This document shows positions 19,281-27,987 of a DNA stretch of 49,901 bases, in pieces; the first letter of the stretch is position 1, and each line of letters starts with the position of its first letter. A program made the translations under genes and the position numbers. Below the pieces are notes generated by a model. It was not told where the DNA came from and made no database searches. It worked only from the letters and a program-made list of their open reading frames with translations. Origin of the DNA: Bacteroides graminisolvens DSM 19988 = JCM 15093 (lineage in GTDB: Bacteria > Bacteroidota > Bacteroidia > Bacteroidales > Bacteroidaceae); contig NZ_ATZI01000018.1 of NCBI RefSeq assembly GCF_000428125.1, positions 1 to 49,901 of the forward strand, in the 5' to 3' direction.

Positions 19281-19288
19281 TATATTTG
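19281..19288 (+). promoter_or_regulatory. -7 box for the POT transporter gene
   Basis: TATATTTG fits TAnnTTTG exactly. It lies 60 nt before the start at 19349; the -33 region is T-rich without a clear TTTG. Confidence 0.5.
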
Positions 19289-19348
19289 CACTAAATATGA
19301 TATAATTCGTATTTCAGAGAGAATATATTAATTCAAAATTTATAATTT

Positions 19349-20860
19349 ATGATGGACAAACATCCCAAAGGCTTATTATCTGCTGCCCTGGCTAACTTGG
19401 GTGAGCGTTTTGGTTTTTATACCATGATGGCAATACTGGTTCTTTTCCTTCAGGCGAAGTTCGGCTTGAATGGCAAAGATGCGGGGCTTATTTACTCAGT
19501 TTTTTATTTCTCTATCTACATCCTAGCATTTGTAGGAGGTCTCATAGCTGATAAAACACGCAACTACAAAGGCACGATTCTAACAGGTCTGGTTGTCATG
19601 GCAGTCGGTTATTTCATGTTGGCCGTTCCCACACCTACACCAGTTTCTGATAAAACATTGTTTTTGGTTATTACTTGTTTGGGACTGCTGATCATAGCCT
19701 TTGGTAACGGATTATTCAAAGGAAATCTTCAGGCTTTGGTAGGGCAGATGTATGACAACCCTACATACTCTAGCATGAGAGATTCAGGCTTTTCGTTGTT
19801 CTACATGTTTATCAATATTGGCGCTATTTTTGCTCCTATTGCAGCTGTGGGTATTCGTGGCTGGTGGCTGGATAAGCATGGTTATTCGTACAATGCAGAT
19901 CTTCCATCTCTTTGTCACGGACATTTAGCCGGAACTTTATCTCCCGAGGCCAGTGATTTGATGACAAAATTATCTGCCGAAGTCTCTGTGAACCCGGTAA
20001 CTGATATGTCTGTTTTCGCTGCTGATTATCTGAATGTGTTTACTACCGGTTTTCACTATGCATTTGCTATTGCTATTTTAGCTATGTTGTTATCTTTGAC
20101 TATATATATTGTTAATAAGAGAACCTTCCCCGATCCTAGCGGTAAGAAAGCACAGCAGAATGATGCCGGTGTGGTTGAGATGGATGCAAAGGAAGTGAAA
20201 CAACGTATGTATGCACTGTTTGCTGTGTTTGGTGTGGTTATTTTCTTCTGGTTCTCTTTCCACCAGAATGGCTTGACATTGACCTACTTTGCAAAAGAAT
20301 ACACAGATCTCAACCTCTTTGGTATGAGTATTTCAGCTGAACTCTTTCAAACATTGAATCCATTCTTCGTGGTATTCTTAACACCTATTGTTATGGGAGT
20401 TTTTGCAGCACAACGCAAACTAGGCAAGGAGCCTTCAACGCCTAAGAAGATTGCCATTGGTATGGGGATTGCGGCTTTGGCCTTTGTTGTCATGGCAGTA
20501 GGTTCTTACATGTCAAATCTACCTTTGCATAAAGACATCATTACTTTAGGGTCTTCGTCTGTTAAGGTAACTCCATTCTTATTAATGCTGACCTATCTGA
20601 TACTTACCGTTGCTGAGTTGTATATCTCTCCGCTAGGAATTTCTTTTGTTTCTAAAGTAGCTCCTCCCAAGTATCAGGGAGTTATGCAAGGTGGATGGTT
20701 AGGCGCAACTGCTATTGGTAATCAGCTGTTGTTTATTGGTGCTGTGCTTTACGAATCAATTCCTATTTGGCTTACTTGGACCGTATTTGTGGTTGCATGT
20801 AGCCTCTCGATGATAACAATGTTTATCATGCTTAAATGGCTTGAGAGAGTGGCGAAATAA
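19349..20860 (+). CDS. POT/PTR-family proton-dependent peptide transporter
   Basis: This 503-residue membrane protein has about 14 hydrophobic segments. The POT signature near the start reads LANLGERFGFYTMMAILVLFL, a variant of ExxERFxYY in which the first Glu is replaced. A second PTR2 motif, GLFKGNLQALVGQMYD..., is followed by RDSGFSLFYMFINIGAIFAP, and the PLGISFVSKVAPPKYQGVMQGGWLGATAIGN segment is typical of the C-terminal half. It imports di/tripeptides with protons across the inner membrane. The start ATGATGGAC allows 19349 or 19352. It is single-gene, ending in an intrinsic terminator at 20884-20912. Confidence 0.91.
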   Translation: MMDKHPKGLLSAALANLGERFGFYTMMAILVLFLQAKFGLNGKDAGLIYSVFYFSIYILAFVGGLIADKTRNYKGTILTGLVVMAVGYFMLAVPTPTPVSDKTLFLVITCLGLLIIAFGNGLFKGNLQALVGQMYDNPTYSSMRDSGFSLFYMFINIGAIFAPIAAVGIRGWWLDKHGYSYNADLPSLCHGHLAGTLSPEASDLMTKLSAEVSVNPVTDMSVFAADYLNVFTTGFHYAFAIAILAMLLSLTIYIVNKRTFPDPSGKKAQQNDAGVVEMDAKEVKQRMYALFAVFGVVIFFWFSFHQNGLTLTYFAKEYTDLNLFGMSISAELFQTLNPFFVVFLTPIVMGVFAAQRKLGKEPSTPKKIAIGMGIAALAFVVMAVGSYMSNLPLHKDIITLGSSSVKVTPFLLMLTYLILTVAELYISPLGISFVSKVAPPKYQGVMQGGWLGATAIGNQLLFIGAVLYESIPIWLTWTVFVVACSLSMITMFIMLKWLERVAK

Positions 20861-20883
20861 ACCACACAAATAAATAAAAAGAG

Positions 20884-20918
20884 TGAGGTCACCTTAATTT
20901 TAGGTGGCCTCATTTTTT
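20884..20918 (+). terminator. Intrinsic terminator after the POT transporter
   Basis: An 11-bp stem TGAGGTCACCT/AGGTGGCCTCA (one G-U pair; 20884-20894 and 20902-20912) with a 7-nt loop is followed by six Ts (20913-20918). Confidence 0.85.
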
Positions 20919-20939
20919 CTAAATCCTCATTAATGAGGA

Positions 20940-20970
20940 TTGTCAGTTTAATTGTAACTCCTTAATTTTG
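20940..20970 (+). promoter_or_regulatory. Promoter for the porphyrin/heme operon
   Basis: TTG (20940-20942), a 20-nt spacer and TAATTTTG (20963-20970) fit the Bacteroidetes consensus. The TonB receptor ATG is only 8 nt downstream of the box at 20978, so the mRNA would be nearly leaderless, or translation starts at a later Met (20981 or 20990). No Fur box was recognised. Confidence 0.55.
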
Positions 20971-20977
20971 CAGCAAA

Positions 20978-23038
20978 ATGATGAAAAGGATGAAAGTATA
21001 TGCATTTTTGGGAGCTTTGGTGTTTCCTAGCTATCTATTGGCAGCCGTGACGGTGCCCGATTCCACGTCCCGTAAGTCGGTCATGCTGGATGAAGTAGTG
21101 GTTACTTCTTATAAAGAAAAAAAGACTTTACGTGAAGTTCCGGCTTCCATATCTTCAATTTCTTTGGGCGATCTGAATAAAAAGAATCTGGTCGATTTTA
21201 AGGAACTGAGTTCGTATATTCCCAATCTGTTTTTACCCGATTACGGCTCCAAACTGACTTCTCCTATATACATTCGCGGAATCGGTTCCAAGTTGACTCC
21301 TTCGGTAGGACTTTATGTTGACGGTATTCCTTTCTTTGATAAATCGGTTTTTGATTTTGATATGAATGAAGTGAATAGGGTGGAAGTGTTAAGGGGGCCT
21401 CAAGGTACGCTTTACGGACGAAATACCATGGGAGGAATTATCAATGTATATACCAAAAATCCACTCGATTATCAAGGATTGACATACAAACAGATGGTAG
21501 GCAACTATGGGCAGACTCAGTTTTCAGGAAGCTATTACGGCAAACTGTCTGACCGGGTAGGCTATGCCGTTTCGTCTCGCTACAAACACAATGACGGTTT
21601 TTTCGTCAACGCATATACCGGCAGTGAAGCTGATAATCTCAATCAGATATCATCCAAAGGAAAGATTCAATGGAAAACGGAGTCGGGATGGGATGGCGTT
21701 TTTTCTGTCAACTATGAATATACGGATCAGGGAGGGTATCCTTATGGGTTACTGGATAACACAACCGGACAGATTGGTGATGTGAATTACAACGCATACA
21801 GTTCATACAGGCAAGGGGTGCTTACCAGTGGACTTTCCATGAGTTATTCCTTTGATGATTTTGTGTTGAAATCAGTAACGGGTTATCAAAATCTGGATGA
21901 CAGGCAGGCCATTGATCAGGATTTTACAGCAGAGGCAAAGGCTTTTGTGATACAAACTCAAAAACAGAATCAGTTTTCACAAGAACTCGAAATGCGCTCC
22001 AAAGACGGCAAGCGTTTTACTTGGTTGAACGGACTTTTCGGCTTTTACCAAACGGGTAAACGCATGGTGTTGTACACTACTCAGAAGGATTATGATGAGC
22101 CTTCCTACGGACTGGCTGCCTATCATCAGTCTACCTTGAAGGACTTTTTGCTGAAAAAACTGTCGTTGACAGTGGGTGCACGTTTTGACTATGAGAAAGC
22201 CAAACAAGATTACATTGTCTGGAAACTGTCGGCCGATCAGAAAGAACAGACTACCCGATTGAACGATAGCGAAAGCTTTACCCAATTTACCCCTAAGGTT
22301 TCTCTTCAATATCAGTTTGACGCATCAAACATGATATATGCAACTACTACCCGCGGTTATAAAACCGGTGGATTTAATATTTCATTCAGCACGGAAGATG
22401 AACGTACTTATTCACCGGAATACAGCTGGAATTATGAAGTGGGCGGACGCTTTTCGGCTTTTAACAACAGACTTTATGGCGACTTGGCTTTGTTTTATAT
22501 TGATTGGAGGAACCAACAAATTTCACATGCTGTTGCCAATAAAACGGGATCTATGTTGACCAATGCCGGCAAATCATATAGCAAAGGAGTGGAACTGTCA
22601 CTGAATGCTCGTCCGGCAGATATGTTGAATTTGCAATTCACTTACGGTTATACCGAGGCCAAATTCCGCGAATATCTGTATGGCGATGCTGATTATTCAG
22701 GTAATTACATTCCTTATGTGCCGCAACAAACATTGATGTTGGGTGGAGATTATACGTGGAACCTCAGTGCCCGTTATGTGGACCGCTTGATTTTTTCGGC
22801 TCAGTACACAGCTACAGGCAGGCATTATTGGAATGACAGCAATGATGTGCGTCAGGGATTCTACGGTATTTTAAATGGAAAGCTGTCTGCCGTGAAAAGA
22901 AACCTGACGGTAGATTTATGGATAAAGAATGCTGCATCAAAAGAATATATGGCTTATTTCTTTCAGACTTCGGGAAAATATTTTGCTCAAAAGGGAAAAC
23001 CTCTTACCTTTGGAACAACAATATCATTTACCCTATAA
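20978..23038 (+). CDS. TonB-dependent outer-membrane receptor (porphyrin/siderophore type)
   Basis: The 686-residue protein has a signal peptide (about 1-23, ending LLAA before VTVPDS). It lacks the carboxypeptidase-like N-terminal extension of SusC proteins, so it is a classical iron/porphyrin-type receptor. LDEVVVTSYKEKK is a TonB-box-like start and the plug domain runs to about residue 165 (PIYIRGIGSKLTPSVGLYVDGIP, VEVLRGPQGTLYGRNTMGG). A 22-strand barrel ends in a terminal aromatic-type strand (TFGTTISFTL). The following genes are an RhtX-like permease, hemN and hemG, so import of a tetrapyrrole or its iron chelate is the most economical role. The substrate is inferred from context only. 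Confidence 0.88.
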   Translation: MMKRMKVYAFLGALVFPSYLLAAVTVPDSTSRKSVMLDEVVVTSYKEKKTLREVPASISSISLGDLNKKNLVDFKELSSYIPNLFLPDYGSKLTSPIYIRGIGSKLTPSVGLYVDGIPFFDKSVFDFDMNEVNRVEVLRGPQGTLYGRNTMGGIINVYTKNPLDYQGLTYKQMVGNYGQTQFSGSYYGKLSDRVGYAVSSRYKHNDGFFVNAYTGSEADNLNQISSKGKIQWKTESGWDGVFSVNYEYTDQGGYPYGLLDNTTGQIGDVNYNAYSSYRQGVLTSGLSMSYSFDDFVLKSVTGYQNLDDRQAIDQDFTAEAKAFVIQTQKQNQFSQELEMRSKDGKRFTWLNGLFGFYQTGKRMVLYTTQKDYDEPSYGLAAYHQSTLKDFLLKKLSLTVGARFDYEKAKQDYIVWKLSADQKEQTTRLNDSESFTQFTPKVSLQYQFDASNMIYATTTRGYKTGGFNISFSTEDERTYSPEYSWNYEVGGRFSAFNNRLYGDLALFYIDWRNQQISHAVANKTGSMLTNAGKSYSKGVELSLNARPADMLNLQFTYGYTEAKFREYLYGDADYSGNYIPYVPQQTLMLGGDYTWNLSARYVDRLIFSAQYTATGRHYWNDSNDVRQGFYGILNGKLSAVKRNLTVDLWIKNAASKEYMAYFFQTSGKYFAQKGKPLTFGTTISFTL

Positions 23039-23053
23039 TTGCAACGTTTGATA

Positions 23054-24256
23054 ATGGCCGAAAAACAGTTTAGTAAGCTTTTTACTTTTTTTTCTCTCTA
23101 TATAGCGCAATCTGTACCGATGAGCCTGTTCAGTACTTTGTTACCGGTATTGATGCGGCAAGATAATTTTTCGCTGACTGCCATAGGTATGCTTCAATTC
23201 ATAAAATTACCGTGGATTGTTAAATTCTTATGGGCGCCGCTGGTTGACAGGAAGACTTCGGGACTGAATACGTATAAGAGCTGGATATTCTCGTCGGAAA
23301 TTGTCTACGCTTTCCTGATTTTGATGCTGGCCTTTCTTGATTTGAAAGCCGATTTTTGGTTGGTGCTAACGTTGATAATCCTTTCGTTTATAGCATCGGG
23401 AACACAAGATATTGCCACGGATGCCATGACTGCACTTTCTTTTAATAGAAAGGAAAGAAGCAGGGGCAACAGCATGCAAAGTATGGGGAATTTTACCGGA
23501 TCACTTCTAGGAGGGGGATTGCTGTTGATCCTCTATAAATATATTGGGTGGACGGCCATGCTGCTGGGCTTGTCGGTCTTTGTACTGTTTATGCTCGTGC
23601 CTTTGTTTTACTACAGAGATGCTAACTTTGTGTCGCGCGCGGGCAGGGTGCCCATCGGTATGAAAGATTTGCTTCTGTTTTTTCGCCAGCGTCGCATTGT
23701 TCCGCAACTGACTTTTCTTATTTTATTTAATTCCGGTCTTATTGGAATTCTTTCCATGCTGAAGCCCTGGTTGGTCGATTTGCATTATCCGATGGCGCAC
23801 ATTGGTGTCATGTTCAGTGTGTTCGGCTCTTTGTGTGGCTGCCTGGGTTCGTATTTCAGCGGAAACATCATCCGCAAATGGGGTAGGGGAAAGGCCGCTG
23901 TGATTTATGCGAGCTGTGTTTTTGTTACTGCGATTTACTTTGTGATACTTTCCTATTGGGGATTGCTGACCACGTTGAACCTTTGCATCGGTATTTTTTG
24001 TTTGTGGGCTACTTACGGATTATCAACCGTACTGGTTTACACCATTGCCATGGATTACGTACGTGTGGGACGAGAAGGTACCGACTTCACTCTTCAGATA
24101 GTTGTGCTTCACTTGAGCAGCATGCTGGTTGCTGTGGGTAGTGGTAAACTGGCTGATTTGTCAGGCTACACGGTGTTATTTGTAGCCGAAGCGGCTTTGG
24201 CTCTCGCTTCTTTGTTTTATGTATGGTTTTACTTTAAAAAGATATCCGGAAGATGA
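23054..24256 (+). CDS. RhtX/FptX-AmpG-like MFS permease in the heme operon
   Basis: The protein has 400 residues from ATG 23054 (MAEKQFSKLFTFF); the TTG at 23039 would add five residues. Twelve transmembrane segments are visible. The sequence LPVLMRQDNFSLTAIGMLQFIKLPWIVKFLWAPLVDR is the AmpG/RhtX-type loop, and SGTQDIATDAMTAL and FTLQIVVLHLSSMLVAVGSGKLADLSGY also fit. RhtX/FptX proteins carry siderophores through the inner membrane by proton symport without an ABC system. Here it lies between a TonB receptor and hemN (ATGA overlap with hemN), so it likely brings a porphyrin or iron chelate from periplasm to cytoplasm. The exact cargo is unknown. Confidence 0.83.
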   Translation: MAEKQFSKLFTFFSLYIAQSVPMSLFSTLLPVLMRQDNFSLTAIGMLQFIKLPWIVKFLWAPLVDRKTSGLNTYKSWIFSSEIVYAFLILMLAFLDLKADFWLVLTLIILSFIASGTQDIATDAMTALSFNRKERSRGNSMQSMGNFTGSLLGGGLLLILYKYIGWTAMLLGLSVFVLFMLVPLFYYRDANFVSRAGRVPIGMKDLLLFFRQRRIVPQLTFLILFNSGLIGILSMLKPWLVDLHYPMAHIGVMFSVFGSLCGCLGSYFSGNIIRKWGRGKAAVIYASCVFVTAIYFVILSYWGLLTTLNLCIGIFCLWATYGLSTVLVYTIAMDYVRVGREGTDFTLQIVVLHLSSMLVAVGSGKLADLSGYTVLFVAEAALALASLFYVWFYFKKISGR

Positions 24257-25623
24257 GTACTGATTTATTAGCTAAATACAATGTACCGACACCCCGGTAC
24301 ACCAGTTATCCGCCGGCCAATTATTTTCACGAACAATTTGGTGCCGAAGATTTCAGGGAGGCTGTTACGGCCTCTAACGAAAAAGACCCCCGGCATATTT
24401 CGTTTTATGTACACATCCCTTTTTGTCCGCGTTTGTGTTATTACTGCGGGTGCAACTCGTATGCCATGGAAAAACGCAGCGTGGTGGATGCATACGTGGA
24501 GGCACTGAAAACAGAAATAAAAACCATATTACCTTTGCTGGATAAATCGCGTAAGATTGCCCAGATTCATTATGGAGGGGGTACGCCTACAGCTATCCCG
24601 TTGCATTACCTTAAAGAGATTAACGAGCTTTTCCTTTCTTCTTTTCGCTGCATAGATGAGCCGGAAATTGCAATAGAATGTCACCCGGGTTATTTGAATG
24701 AGAAACATTGGTTGCAATTGGTTGAAGCCGGTTTTAACCGGTGTAGTATAGGCATACAGGATTTTAACGAAGAGGTACTGCGCACTGCTAACCGCAAGGG
24801 CTCTCTGTTACCTCCTGCACGTATTTTTGAATTATTGCGTGAACAGGGTGTTTCTATAAATCTTGACTTTATTTATGGTTTGCCGGGACAAACGGCTGCC
24901 GGCTTTGAAGAGACAATCAGGCAGGCTGCTTCGTTGAGGCCCGACAGGTTGGTTACCTTTTCTTATGCTCATGTGCCTTGGGTGAATAAAGACATGTTGA
25001 AGCTCGAAAAAGCGGGACTGCCGGAAGCGGAAGAAAAAAGTAATATGTATAGACGTGCCGCGGTTAGCTTGAGTGAGAGAGGATACGTGCCCGTAGGGCT
25101 CGACCACTTTGTGCAGCCGGATGATTCGCTTCACGTGGCCTTACAAAATGGATTGTTACACAGAAACTTTCAGGGGTATTGCACGAGGGCTACCACCGGT
25201 CAGGTGTACGCTTTCGGCGTAACAGCCATCAGTCAGCTGGCAGCAGCCTATAGTCAGAACATAAGGGGCGTGCAAGAGTATATTGACAAGGCATCGCAAG
25301 GTGAACTACCGGTTATGCGCGGATATGTTTTGAATGAACAGGAACAACTGGCTCGTGAGGTCATAACGACTTTCATGTGCAACAACCGCTTAAACTGGAA
25401 GGAGCTGTCGCTGCACATTGGAATGCCGGTAGATGAAATAATGGATAGATTGGCTTTTGATCGTCATAAACTAGAAGAAATGGCCGATGACGGTTTAATT
25501 ACCTATTCGCCTGAGGAAATAGCCATTACGGAGTCCGGTACTTTATTTATAAGGAATGTGGCGGCTGTTTTTGATCCGTTAATGCGTGGCGGATCTGAGA
25601 AATCATTTTCAAAACCTGTCTGA
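24253..25623 (+). CDS. hemN: Oxygen-independent coproporphyrinogen III oxidase
   Basis: This 456-residue radical SAM enzyme carries the HemN cluster motif C58-x3-C62-x2-C65-x-C67 (CPRLCYYCGC). The extra fourth Cys separates true HemN from HemW. Other HemN features are the early YTSYPPANYFHEQF, the IHYGGGTPTAIP SAM-binding motif, RCSIGIQDFNEEVLRTANR, NLDFIYGLPGQT and a C-terminal HemN domain from about 360 on. It oxidatively decarboxylates coproporphyrinogen III to protoporphyrinogen IX in anaerobic cells, in the cytoplasm. Its ATGA start overlaps the permease stop, and hemG follows 11 nt after its stop, so the steps are encoded in pathway order. Confidence 0.95.
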   Translation: MSTDLLAKYNVPTPRYTSYPPANYFHEQFGAEDFREAVTASNEKDPRHISFYVHIPFCPRLCYYCGCNSYAMEKRSVVDAYVEALKTEIKTILPLLDKSRKIAQIHYGGGTPTAIPLHYLKEINELFLSSFRCIDEPEIAIECHPGYLNEKHWLQLVEAGFNRCSIGIQDFNEEVLRTANRKGSLLPPARIFELLREQGVSINLDFIYGLPGQTAAGFEETIRQAASLRPDRLVTFSYAHVPWVNKDMLKLEKAGLPEAEEKSNMYRRAAVSLSERGYVPVGLDHFVQPDDSLHVALQNGLLHRNFQGYCTRATTGQVYAFGVTAISQLAAAYSQNIRGVQEYIDKASQGELPVMRGYVLNEQEQLAREVITTFMCNNRLNWKELSLHIGMPVDEIMDRLAFDRHKLEEMADDGLITYSPEEIAITESGTLFIRNVAAVFDPLMRGGSEKSFSKPV

Positions 25624-25634
25624 TCTGAAAAAGA

Positions 25635-26993
25635 ATGTGTATGGATACAAATGTGGATGTGATTGTTATTGGAGCCGGTATAACGGGACTGGTTACTACT
25701 TTCTTGTTGAAGGAGAAAGGGGTAAATGTTTTGCTGATTGAAAAAAATACCAGAGCGGGCGGACAACTGTGTACGGTGAATGATGACGGTTTTCTTTTTG
25801 AATCGGGACCTAACACAGGCGTGGTAGCCAATAAAGATGTACTTGATCTTTTCAACCAATTGGGAGATGAGTGTACGTTGCAAACCGCCAGAAAAGAGTC
25901 AAAAGTGCGATTGATATGGAAAAACGGACGGTTTTGTCCGCTACCTTCCGGATTGGCTGACGCGGTGACAACCCCCTTGTTTTCATGGCATGATAAGATT
26001 CGCATCTTATTTGAACCTTTTCGTCCGAAGGGAAATGATCCTTTCGAGAGTATTGCCTCGTTGACCCGCCGCAGGCTTGGAAAATCCTTTTTAAACTACG
26101 CAGTCGATCCTTTTATTTCCGGTATTTATGCCGGTGATCCCGAGATATTGGTTACCCGTTTTGCCATGCCTAAGTTGTACAACCTGGAACATCATTACGG
26201 AAGTTTTATTCGTGGGGCTATCAAACGGCATCCGGTGCTTGCGGAAGAAAGGAAGCAAGGAATATCCAAAGAAATATTCTCAGTGAAAGGAGGTTTTAAG
26301 AATCTGGTATCAACGCTGGAAAACCGAATTACCCCGACACACCTCCGCTTAGGTGCCGGAAAGATACAAATTGAACCGGTTGAGAATGGTTGGAAAGTTG
26401 TTTTACCGGCTACCGGCGAATCTTATTTTACTCCACGACTGATTAGTACGGTACCCGCTTATGCTTTGCCGGAACTATTTCCCTTCATAGAAGAAAACAA
26501 ATTGCATCCGATAACGTCGCTGGTTTATGCTCCCGTAGTTCAGGTTGGCGTTGGGATGTACAATGGTAGTTTAATACCGCAGGCTTTCGGCGGACTGGTT
26601 CCTTCTTGCGAACATGAAAAGATATTAGGTGTTTTATTCAACTCATCGTGCTATGACGACCGGGCGCCTCTTGGTGCCGCCTCTCTTTCTTTTTTCATCG
26701 GAGGAATGAGACATCCTGAATGGGTGAACTTACCCGAAGAAGAGATGGTTGCTATAGTTACAGATGCGTTGCATCGCATGCTGGGATATCCGTTAGGTAC
26801 GGCACCCGATAAAATACATATATTTCCGCATCCCAGAGCTATTCCGCAATACCAGGCTGATACGGAACAGCGACTGAATACTGTATGTCAGTTGGAAAAG
26901 AAGTATGCCGGATTGGTTTTAGCTGGCAGTCTGCGTGACGGCATCGGTTTGGCCGACCGCATCAAACAGGCAACGCAGCTAGCCTCGCTATAG
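25635..26993 (+). CDS. hemG: Protoporphyrinogen oxidase (HemY/PPOX-type flavoprotein)
   Basis: The 452-residue protein begins with a Rossmann dinucleotide site VDVIVIGAGITGLVTTFLL (GxGxxG near residues 13-18) and the FAD-ribose segment NVLLIEKNTRAGGQLCTV. FLFESGPNTGVV follows, the PPOX substrate-domain segment SFLNYAVDPFISGIYAGDP, and the C-terminal FAD-binding GLVLAGSLRDGIGLADRI. It oxidises protoporphyrinogen IX (or coproporphyrinogen) by six electrons. In an anaerobe the acceptor is unlikely to be oxygen. The start could also be ATG 25641. The 3' end overlaps the convergent GNAT gene by 6 nt. Confidence 0.92.
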   Translation: MCMDTNVDVIVIGAGITGLVTTFLLKEKGVNVLLIEKNTRAGGQLCTVNDDGFLFESGPNTGVVANKDVLDLFNQLGDECTLQTARKESKVRLIWKNGRFCPLPSGLADAVTTPLFSWHDKIRILFEPFRPKGNDPFESIASLTRRRLGKSFLNYAVDPFISGIYAGDPEILVTRFAMPKLYNLEHHYGSFIRGAIKRHPVLAEERKQGISKEIFSVKGGFKNLVSTLENRITPTHLRLGAGKIQIEPVENGWKVVLPATGESYFTPRLISTVPAYALPELFPFIEENKLHPITSLVYAPVVQVGVGMYNGSLIPQAFGGLVPSCEHEKILGVLFNSSCYDDRAPLGAASLSFFIGGMRHPEWVNLPEEEMVAIVTDALHRMLGYPLGTAPDKIHIFPHPRAIPQYQADTEQRLNTVCQLEKKYAGLVLAGSLRDGIGLADRIKQATQLASL

Positions 26994-27482
26994 TTCAATA
27001 GCCATGATGTAATCATTCATATAATAACCGTTGCCAATGTGGAAATCGCCTTCGCGTGCAATTTTCATTCCCATTCGCTCATAAAAGCCAACCGCTTTGT
27101 TGTTACGGTTTACATTCAGTTCCATTCTGCATGGTGCCGGATGCACCTTTTTTATGTATTTAATCGCTTCGTGGAAAAGATAGTTACCTGCATGTGCTTT
27201 CTGAAAAGCAGGAAGAACATATATTTTTTGCAGATGAAACAGATTTTCCTCCTCTTGCTGTACGGACAGGTATCCACAGGGCTCACATTCTTCATAAGCA
27301 ATGAAGTATACATGTCCTTCTTCCATTTGTTTGCGAATGTTTTGCGGAGCGTACATCCAATCAAACATATACTCCAACTGTTCCTGAGAAAGTATGTCTT
27401 TGTAAGTGGCAGGGAAAACGTTGGCTGCTAACTGATTGATTAACAGGCAGTCGTCCGCTTGTGCTTGTCGTATAGTAAACAT
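26988..27482 (-). CDS. GNAT-family N-acetyltransferase
   Basis: This 164-residue single-domain protein has a FTIRQAQADDCLLINQLA start and the acetyl-CoA loop in FHLQKIYVLPAFQKAHAGNYLFHEAIKYIKK (variant of Q/RxxGxA/G near 90-110). MELNVNRNNKAVGFYERMGMKIAREGDF is the conserved strand-helix with N-x-x-A-x-x-F-Y. The substrate (amine or protein N-terminus) cannot be predicted. It is transcribed towards hemG, overlapping its end by six bases. Confidence 0.88.
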   Translation of the reverse strand: MFTIRQAQADDCLLINQLAANVFPATYKDILSQEQLEYMFDWMYAPQNIRKQMEEGHVYFIAYEECEPCGYLSVQQEEENLFHLQKIYVLPAFQKAHAGNYLFHEAIKYIKKVHPAPCRMELNVNRNNKAVGFYERMGMKIAREGDFHIGNGYYMNDYIMAIEL

Positions 27483-27575
27483 ATCGTTGAACTTTATTCT
27501 TTGATGCGAAAATAAGCATAATTCTTCGAATCGAGACCTTAAATGACTGTTTTATGGTTAATTAAAGTGAAATTA

Positions 27576-27618
27576 TAGTACTTTGTAATACAAGGTACTA
27601 ATGCAATACATATATTTG
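27576..27618 (+). promoter_or_regulatory. PadR-type operator next to the -7 box of padR-pspC
   Basis: An 11-bp inverted repeat with one mismatch, TAGTACTTTGT (27576-27586) / ACAAGGTACTA (27590-27600), with a 3-nt centre lies immediately upstream of a -7 box TATATTTG (27611-27618). The operator occupies the -33 region, so a bound repressor would block polymerase. Its position before a PadR gene suggests autoregulation. Confidence 0.65.
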
Positions 27619-27639
27619 CATCGTTTTAAAGAAAGAAGT

Positions 27640-27966
27640 ATGAATGTAGACAATGTGAAATCGCAAATGCGAAAGGGAATGCTGGAATATTGCATTATGT
27701 TGCTGCTGCACAAGGAACAGTCGTATGCCTCGGATATTATACAAAGATTAAAAGAAGCGAGGCTGATTGTTGTGGAAGGAACTCTTTATCCTTTGCTGAC
27801 TCGTTTAAAGAATGATGATTTGTTGAGCTATGAGTGGGTAGAGTCTACACAGGGACCTCCCCGTAAATATTATCAGATAACTGAAAAAGGAGAAGCTTTT
27901 TTGAGTGAACTCGAGGCATCGTGGAAGGAGTTAAACGAAACGGTGAATCATTTGGCAAATATATAA
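27640..27966 (+). CDS. PadR-family transcriptional regulator
   Basis: The protein has 108 residues from ATG 27640 (MNVDNVKSQMRKGMLEYCIML); the in-frame ATG at 27601 lies between operator and -7 box and is rejected. The winged-helix PadR pattern is clear: GMLEYCIMLLLHKEQSYASDIIQRLKEA, VVEGTLYPLLTRLKNDDLLSYEW and GPPRKYYQITEKGEAFL. The C-terminal helix (LEASWKELNETVNHLAN) is the dimerisation helix of the short PadR-s2 class. It probably represses its own operon with pspC through the 27576-27600 palindrome. It is released by an unknown envelope or small-molecule signal. Confidence 0.92.
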   Translation: MNVDNVKSQMRKGMLEYCIMLLLHKEQSYASDIIQRLKEARLIVVEGTLYPLLTRLKNDDLLSYEWVESTQGPPRKYYQITEKGEAFLSELEASWKELNETVNHLANI

Positions 27967-27987
27967 TCAGATAAAACCCATAAAACA

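Noticed and set aside
24253..25623. hemN being HemW (heme chaperone)
   Set aside because: The fourth Cys (C58-x3-C62-x2-C65-x-C67), N-terminal YTSYPP and full length favour true HemN.
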